Shown here one piece after another: positions 5,668-10,129 of a stretch of 10,129 bases of DNA (positions are counted from its first letter, which is position 1; each line of letters begins with the position of its first letter). The position numbers were made by a program, and so were the translations under genes. Origin of the DNA: Acidobacteriota bacterium (GTDB taxonomy: Bacteria > Acidobacteriota > Terriglobia > Terriglobales > Acidobacteriaceae); NCBI GenBank assembly GCA_021805265.1, contig JAJZFR010000122.1:1-10129 (forward strand), given 5' to 3'. Below the pieces are notes generated by a model, which was not told the origin of the DNA, searched no databases, and saw only the letters and a list, made by a program, of their open reading frames with translations.

Positions 5668-8370
5668 TCAATCCATATCTCGCCAGTTATCCCCAAACGC
5701 GATGTCCGCAACAATTGGAACCTTCAGCTCCGTCACCGACTCCATCGACGACTTCACCAACGCTGCCACCTCGTCGGACTCCTCTTCGGCAACCTCGAAG
5801 AGCAGTTCGTCATGCACCTGGAGCACCATCCGTGTGCGCAGTTTTTTCGTCCTCAGTTTGCCGTCAATCTCAATCATCGCCAGCTTGATCAGGTCCGCCG
5901 CCGTCCCCTGCAATGGCGTATTGATCGCCGTCCGCTCGGCGAATCCGCGCTGATTCGGGTTGCGGCTTTCGATGTCCGGAATCGGTCGAACGCGCCCGAA
6001 GTGCGTCTTCACATTGCCATCCCGGCGCACCTGCTCAATGGTGCGATCTATGAAGGTTTTTACCCCTCGATAGCGCTCGAAATAGCGCTCGATATACAGC
6101 CGCGCTTCATGTTGCGGAATGCCCAGTTGCGCCGCCAGACCAAACGGCGAAATCCCATACACGATGCCGAAGTTCACCGCCTTCGCGCGGCTGCGCGTCT
6201 GCTTGTCCATCTGCTCCGCTGCCACGCCGAACACCTCGCTTGCCGTGAGCGTGTGGATGTCGCGATCATTCCGATAAGCCTCCAACAGCAGCGGGTCTTC
6301 GCTGAAGTGAGCCATCAGGCGCAACTCGATCTGTGAGTAGTCGGCAGAGAGCAATCGAAATCCTGGCGCGGCCACAAAGGCGGCGCGAATCTCGCGCCCC
6401 AATTCCGTGCGAATCGGAATGTTTTGCAGGTTCGGATTCGTCGAAGACAGACGCCCCGTCGCCGTAGCCGCCGCGTGGAACGTCGTGTGTACGCGCGCCT
6501 CGGCGTCCACCAGCAGCGGCAGCGCGTCAATGTAGTTTGATTTCAGTTTTGCCAGGTGGCGAAACTCGATCACACGCTGCGCAATTTCATGATTCTCCGC
6601 CAGGTCTTCGAGCACATTCTGCGCGGTTGAAATCGCCTTGCCCTTCCCACGGGCCATCGGCTTCGGCAAACCCAGATGCACAAACAAAACCTCGCCAAGC
6701 TGCTTGGGTGAGTTGATGTTGAAGCGCCTGTCAGCGAGCGTGAAGATGCGCTCGCTTACCCGCTCCATCTCCGCGCCAAAGCGCTCGGAAAGTCCACTCA
6801 GAATCCCCAGATTGACACGCACACCAGCACGCTCCATCCTGAACAGCACCGGCGCCAGCGGCAGGTCCATGGTCTCGTAGACGCTCGTGAGTTTGTGCTC
6901 CGCCACCTGTTGCCGCAGCTTCGGACCGAGCATCGCTACCGCGTGTGCCGCTCCTGCAAGCGACGGAGCAAGCGTTTCTCCGCTGCGCGCCGCAACGTCA
7001 GCCAGTGTCTGCGTCGCATGGGTCGGATTCAACGCATACGACAACAGCATCGTGTCCTCAACTGACCCGGCAATTGTCACATCGAGCGCTGCCGCGCGAT
7101 GCAGCGCAGTCTTCCAGTCGTGAACCGCCTTCGGAATCGACGCGTCCGCCAGCAGCTTGCGGAGTTCATCATTCAGCGGAATGGACAACGCCGGACCATC
7201 CACCGTTGCCACGCCAACCATCGTCTGCTCGACAGGCACGGGAACAGCATTCGCAGCATCGGAGAGATCAAGCAGCGACTGCATCGGCGGGCCAGCTTCC
7301 TCTTCCGAATCTGGATCCGCAACCTGCGGCGTTCGCGAGTCCACAGCAAACGCAAATCCACTGCGCGCGACAGCGTAAAACGCGGCTATCTCAGCCTCAT
7401 TCGGATCGTCGAGTAGCTCCACCAGCTTCGCTGATGCGGCGGGAGCCAGCTCGCGCAGCATCGACGTGAACTCCAGTTCCGTAAACAGTTCGCGCGCCGC
7501 TTCCACATCAGGCTCGGTCGTCGTCATCGCTGCCAGATCGAGCGCAATCGGCACAGTCGTGTCGATCGTCACCAGTTCCTTTGACAGCAGAACAGCCGCG
7601 CGATTCTGCTCGAGCGATTCGCGATATGTCTTGCGCTTTACCTCTTCCGCCCGATCGAGCACCGCTTCCACCGAGCCAAATTCCTGTATCAGCTCCACCG
7701 AACCTTTGTCGCCGATCCCCGGCGCGCCGGGAATGTTATCCACCGCGTCGCCCCGCAGCGCCATTACGTCTACTACTCGTTCCGGAGCCACTCCCAGCAC
7801 TTCCATAACCTTGGCCGGATCCAGAATCAGATTGTCCTTCTGCGGATTCAGCACCTTCACCCGATCCGTCACCAGTTGCATCATGTCCTTGTCGCCAGAG
7901 ACGATGAAAACTTCGTGATCGAGCGCCGCCGCCTGCCGAGCCAGCGTACCGATCACGTCATCGGCTTCAAACCCCTGTGCCTCCAGAATCGGTATGCGCA
8001 GCGCCTCCAGCGCGCGGCGAATGTACGGCAGTTGCCGCCCCAGGTCTTCCGGCATCGCCTCGCGATTCGCCTTGTAACCCTCGTAGGCCACCTCGACAAA
8101 CGCATGCTCCTTGGCGCTCCACCGGCGCAGCGTACCGATCTCCTGCGCCTTCGCATCGCGAAACACGGCCCCGCTCACATCAAAAACCGCTGCAAAATAA
8201 TGCGGCGAAAAATCCTTGCGCAGCTTCTGAATCATGTTCACAAAAACATACGTGGCCGCCGTTGGCAGGCCGCTGCGCGTGGACATGGGCCGCGAACGCT
8301 GCATCGCGTGATAGGCGCGAAAGATGAACGACATCGTGTCGAGAAGAAAGACTGGCGGCTTGGTAGTCAT
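5668..8370 (-). CDS. polA: DNA polymerase I
   Basis: A 900-aa family-A polymerase for Okazaki-fragment maturation and repair synthesis. The 5'-nuclease domain (about 1-310) keeps its metal ligands: D11, D64 (VFDVSG), E135/D137/D138 (EADDVIG), D160/D162 (SGDKDMMQL), D208/D211 (GDAVDNIPG) and the helix-hairpin-helix GAPGIGDKG. About 20 extra residues lie between FRDA (70-73) and YEGYKANR (96-103) compared with E. coli. The middle domain (about 325-500) keeps the exonuclease fold remnant (DTMLLSYALNPTH) but has lost the catalytic motifs (DSR for DxE, HDWKTA for the N-x-x-x-D motif, GAAHA for YaaeD), so proofreading is not expected. The polymerase domain is intact: motif A DYSQIELR (677-684), motif B R726-K730-F734-Y738 (RSRAKAVNFGIVYG) and motif C QVHDE (851-855). 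Phe734 fits normal ddNTP discrimination. ATG 8370 has no clear Shine-Dalgarno site. It lies 76 bases after queA and is probably read through from it. Confidence 0.98.
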   Translation of the reverse strand: MTTKPPVFLLDTMSFIFRAYHAMQRSRPMSTRSGLPTAATYVFVNMIQKLRKDFSPHYFAAVFDVSGAVFRDAKAQEIGTLRRWSAKEHAFVEVAYEGYKANREAMPEDLGRQLPYIRRALEALRIPILEAQGFEADDVIGTLARQAAALDHEVFIVSGDKDMMQLVTDRVKVLNPQKDNLILDPAKVMEVLGVAPERVVDVMALRGDAVDNIPGAPGIGDKGSVELIQEFGSVEAVLDRAEEVKRKTYRESLEQNRAAVLLSKELVTIDTTVPIALDLAAMTTTEPDVEAARELFTELEFTSMLRELAPAASAKLVELLDDPNEAEIAAFYAVARSGFAFAVDSRTPQVADPDSEEEAGPPMQSLLDLSDAANAVPVPVEQTMVGVATVDGPALSIPLNDELRKLLADASIPKAVHDWKTALHRAAALDVTIAGSVEDTMLLSYALNPTHATQTLADVAARSGETLAPSLAGAAHAVAMLGPKLRQQVAEHKLTSVYETMDLPLAPVLFRMERAGVRVNLGILSGLSERFGAEMERVSERIFTLADRRFNINSPKQLGEVLFVHLGLPKPMARGKGKAISTAQNVLEDLAENHEIAQRVIEFRHLAKLKSNYIDALPLLVDAEARVHTTFHAAATATGRLSSTNPNLQNIPIRTELGREIRAAFVAAPGFRLLSADYSQIELRLMAHFSEDPLLLEAYRNDRDIHTLTASEVFGVAAEQMDKQTRSRAKAVNFGIVYGISPFGLAAQLGIPQHEARLYIERYFERYRGVKTFIDRTIEQVRRDGNVKTHFGRVRPIPDIESRNPNQRGFAERTAINTPLQGTAADLIKLAMIEIDGKLRTKKLRTRMVLQVHDELLFEVAEEESDEVAALVKSSMESVTELKVPIVADIAFGDNWRDMD

Positions 8371-8430
8371 CGATAGCGAGTGTACCAGCGTAGCTGCCCT
8401 CGGCGCATCAGCGGTTTATCGGTCCACAAC

Positions 8431-8453
8431 TTTCAGGCCCACATTTTCAGGCC
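8431..8453. repeat. Direct repeat of TTTCAGGCC at the queA-polA junction
   Basis: TTTCAGGCC occurs at 8431-8439 and 8445-8453, 14 bases apart, overlapping the queA stop codon (8447-8449). It may be chance or a small binding site; no promoter could be assigned to polA here. Confidence 0.3.
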
Positions 8454-9538
8454 AGAAACATGCAGTCGCCATAGCTGAAAAACCGGTACTCTCGCTCGAC
8501 AGCGTGACGATACGCAGCGAGCACCGGCTCGCGCCCGGCAAACGCACTCACAAGCATCAGCAGACTCGACTGCGGCAGGTGAAAATTCGTCACTAACGCA
8601 TCGACCAGCGCGAACCGATGCCCCGGCGCGATGAAAATTGCTGTCTCGCCGCTATGCGCTTCCAGCGGCGCGCCCGCAGCCAACTGCGCACAATGCTCCA
8701 GCGTGCGCACCACCGTGGTGCCGACGGCAACCACGCGCCGGCCCTCACCGCGCGCGCGGTTGAGCGCATCCGCCGTCTCCGCCGACAGCGTGTAGCGCTC
8801 GCTGTGCAGCCGAATCTCCGCCACGCGCTCGACGCGCAGCGGGGCAAACGTGCCCAGCCCGACATGCAGCGTAATCCGCGCAATCTCCACGCCGCGCGCA
8901 GCGATCGCTTCGAGCGTCTGCGCCGTGAAGTGCAACCCCGCCGTCGGAGCCGCCACCGACCCGCGCTCCCGTGCGTACACCGTCTGGTAACGCTCGCGAT
9001 CCGGCGCATCATCGGCTCGGTGAATGTACGGCGGCAACGGGATATGTCCGATGCGCTCCACCGCCGCAAAGAAATCGGCAACCGCATCGAAGCGCAGCAA
9101 TCGCTCGCCAAACTCGCCGCGACCGATCACCTCGGCCCGCAACACAACCTCACCCACAGCATCCGCAAAATCCAACCAATCTCCCACGCGCACCTTGCGG
9201 CCAGGACGCACCAGCGTCCGCCAGTTTCCATCCACGTCTGGCGCAGTCAGCAACACCTCAATCAAGCCCGTCGCTGGCTGCTTTCCGTGCGCCGTCGCGC
9301 GCTCGGCATATAGCCGCGCAGGAATCACTCGACTGTCGTTCAGAACCAGCAAATCGCCCGGCTCCAACAACTCAGGAAGGTCGGCAAACATCCGATCCGC
9401 CAATGCGCCCGATTTGCGATCGAGTGTCAGCATCCGGCTTGTCCCACGCTCCACTGGCGGCTGCTGAGCAATCAACCCTTCCGGCAGATGAAAATCGAAA
9501 TCGGAAACGCGCAGCGCTTCAGCCGCATCGCCGCTCAT
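8447..9538 (-). CDS. queA: S-adenosylmethionine:tRNA ribosyltransferase-isomerase (QueA)
   Basis: A 363-aa cytoplasmic enzyme that transfers and isomerises the ribosyl group of S-adenosylmethionine onto 7-aminomethyl-7-deazaguanine at position 34 of GUN-anticodon tRNAs, making epoxyqueuosine in queuosine synthesis. Family motifs run the full length: SDFDFHLPEGLIAQQP (12-27), GDLLVLNDSRVIPARL (61-76), RTLVRPGRK (107-115), IPLPPYI (166-172), GSVAAPTAGLHFT (193-205), HVGLGTFAPLR (225-235), LHSERY (244-249), VAVGTTVVRTLE (270-281), VTNFHLPQSSLLMLVSAFAG (316-335) and YRFFSYGDCMFL (351-362). Length is normal. ATG 9538 overlaps the stop of the upstream acyltransferase gene as ATGA, with GGGAG about seven bases before it, indicating translational coupling. 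The first ten residues before VSDFDF are a little longer than usual. polA follows 76 bases downstream. Confidence 0.98.
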   Translation of the reverse strand: MSGDAAEALRVSDFDFHLPEGLIAQQPPVERGTSRMLTLDRKSGALADRMFADLPELLEPGDLLVLNDSRVIPARLYAERATAHGKQPATGLIEVLLTAPDVDGNWRTLVRPGRKVRVGDWLDFADAVGEVVLRAEVIGRGEFGERLLRFDAVADFFAAVERIGHIPLPPYIHRADDAPDRERYQTVYARERGSVAAPTAGLHFTAQTLEAIAARGVEIARITLHVGLGTFAPLRVERVAEIRLHSERYTLSAETADALNRARGEGRRVVAVGTTVVRTLEHCAQLAAGAPLEAHSGETAIFIAPGHRFALVDALVTNFHLPQSSLLMLVSAFAGREPVLAAYRHAVEREYRFFSYGDCMFLA

Positions 9539-10129
9539 CGCCCAGCTCCCACAAGCCGTTCACTGGCTCGCAAACGTGCGTGTTCCAGCGCTTCATCCAG
9601 CAGCAAGCGATGCTCTTCGATCTGAGCATCGCTTGCCTCCGGCGGAACCGCAATCCAATGCGCCCAGCTCACCACGATGCGCGTGAAGGGCTTCGGAATC
9701 AGGAAGCGATCCCAGGAATGCGTACGCCAGCAGTGCTCCGGCTCGAGGTGAAAACAGCCAATCGGAGCGCCGCTCCTCTGCGCCAGTTTCACCGGTCCCA
9801 TCTTGGACTTGTAGATCGGCCCGCGCGGGCCATCCGCAGTAAAAATTGCGGGCGTATTGGCATCGAGCGCACGGCGCAATCCAATCAGTCCTTCGCCTCC
9901 GCCGCGCGAACTCGACCCGCGCACCGCGCGATAGCCGAAAAGACCCAGTGTGCGCGTAATCAGTTCCCCGTCAAAGCTGCGGCTGATCAGTATCGTCGCC
10001 CCGGTTGCTCGAAAGTAAAACGCGCAGGGCAACACGCACTGATGCCAGAAACAATAGATTTCTCGACTCGGGGTGAAACCATGAAACGCTGGCGTGACGC
10101 CATCCTCGGCAATCACATCAAAACGCCAG
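9535..10129 (-). CDS. DUF374 / lysophospholipid acyltransferase-like protein (5' end outside window)
   Basis: A probable membrane-associated acyltransferase of the DUF374 (PF04028) group, related to lysophospholipid/lipid A acyltransferases. Visible motifs, numbered from the GTG at 10116, are: YCFWHQ (21-26, the HxxxxD-like catalytic His region, F-WH being the family mark), ILISRSFDGELI (42-53) with S45-R46 and D49-G50-E51, VRGSSSRGG (65-73), FTADGPRGP (92-100), KMGPVKLAQRSGAPI (105-119) and WDRFLIPKPF (135-144). These are near-perfect DUF374 signatures. The frame is open from GTG 10116 through the window edge (WRFDVIAED...), and the family normally has about 30-40 more N-terminal residues, so the true start is outside and the gene is partial. 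Its stop overlaps the queA start (ATGA), making the two an operon. The substrate is inferred only from the family: acyl chains onto a lipid precursor. Confidence 0.93.
   Translation of the reverse strand, partial: WRFDVIAEDGVTPAFHGFTPSREIYCFWHQCVLPCAFYFRATGATILISRSFDGELITRTLGLFGYRAVRGSSSRGGGEGLIGLRRALDANTPAIFTADGPRGPIYKSKMGPVKLAQRSGAPIGCFHLEPEHCWRTHSWDRFLIPKPFTRIVVSWAHWIAVPPEASDAQIEEHRLLLDEALEHARLRASERLVGAGR

Noticed and set aside
8618..9313. 231-aa plus-strand frame
   Set aside because: It is antisense to queA, which is conserved along its entire length.
1..10129. CRISPR array, insertion sequence or defence island
   Set aside because: No regularly spaced repeats, transposase motifs, terminal inverted repeats or defence-type domains were seen on either strand.

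Overview
The window looks like ordinary chromosomal DNA from a bacterium of moderately high GC content. Gene content and protein style fit an Acidobacteriota member (Terriglobia/Acidobacteriaceae type). These include MscL with a zinc-ribbon tail, a DUF374 acyltransferase - queA - polA run, a small cytochrome P460 and several PF00756-type esterases. That assignment is an inference from general similarity; no 16S or other decisive marker is present. There are no mobile elements, CRISPR arrays, rRNA genes or phage genes.

Layout. Positions 1-335 hold what looks like the decayed 3' part of a PA2169/DUF2383-type gene, broken by an in-frame stop, followed by a GC-rich stem-loop. A complete tRNA-Pro(CGG) with encoded CCA lies at 453-529 on the minus strand. 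Two unrelated-looking alpha/beta-hydrolase esterases are divergent: 685-1659 minus and 1776-2486 plus. A good sigma70-like promoter for the minus-strand esterase lies between them. Positions 2559-3641 (minus) hold two small membrane-anchored proteins of unknown role, one with a degenerate rhodanese-like domain. The spacer between them is rich in repeats. A roughly 310-base stretch without a recognisable gene follows.

On the plus strand come a DUF1697 protein (3954-4511), the mechanosensitive channel MscL (4563-4967) and a secreted haem-binding cytochrome P460-family protein with a TTG start (5028-5663). The last of these ends four bases from the end of polA, which is read in the opposite direction. 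The right half is a minus-strand run read from the right edge: a DUF374 lysophospholipid acyltransferase-like gene (cut by the window edge), queA (ATGA overlap) and polA (76-base gap). These genes serve membrane lipid/lipid A-type acylation, queuosine tRNA modification, and DNA replication/repair. They are probably co-transcribed but have no obvious shared pathway.

I do not see a coherent undescribed system here. The most useful observations are: a PolA whose 3'-5' exonuclease domain has lost all three catalytic motifs and whose 5'-nuclease domain carries an insertion; the broken DUF2383 gene; the pair of small membrane proteins with repeat-rich leader DNA; and the zinc-ribbon MscL.
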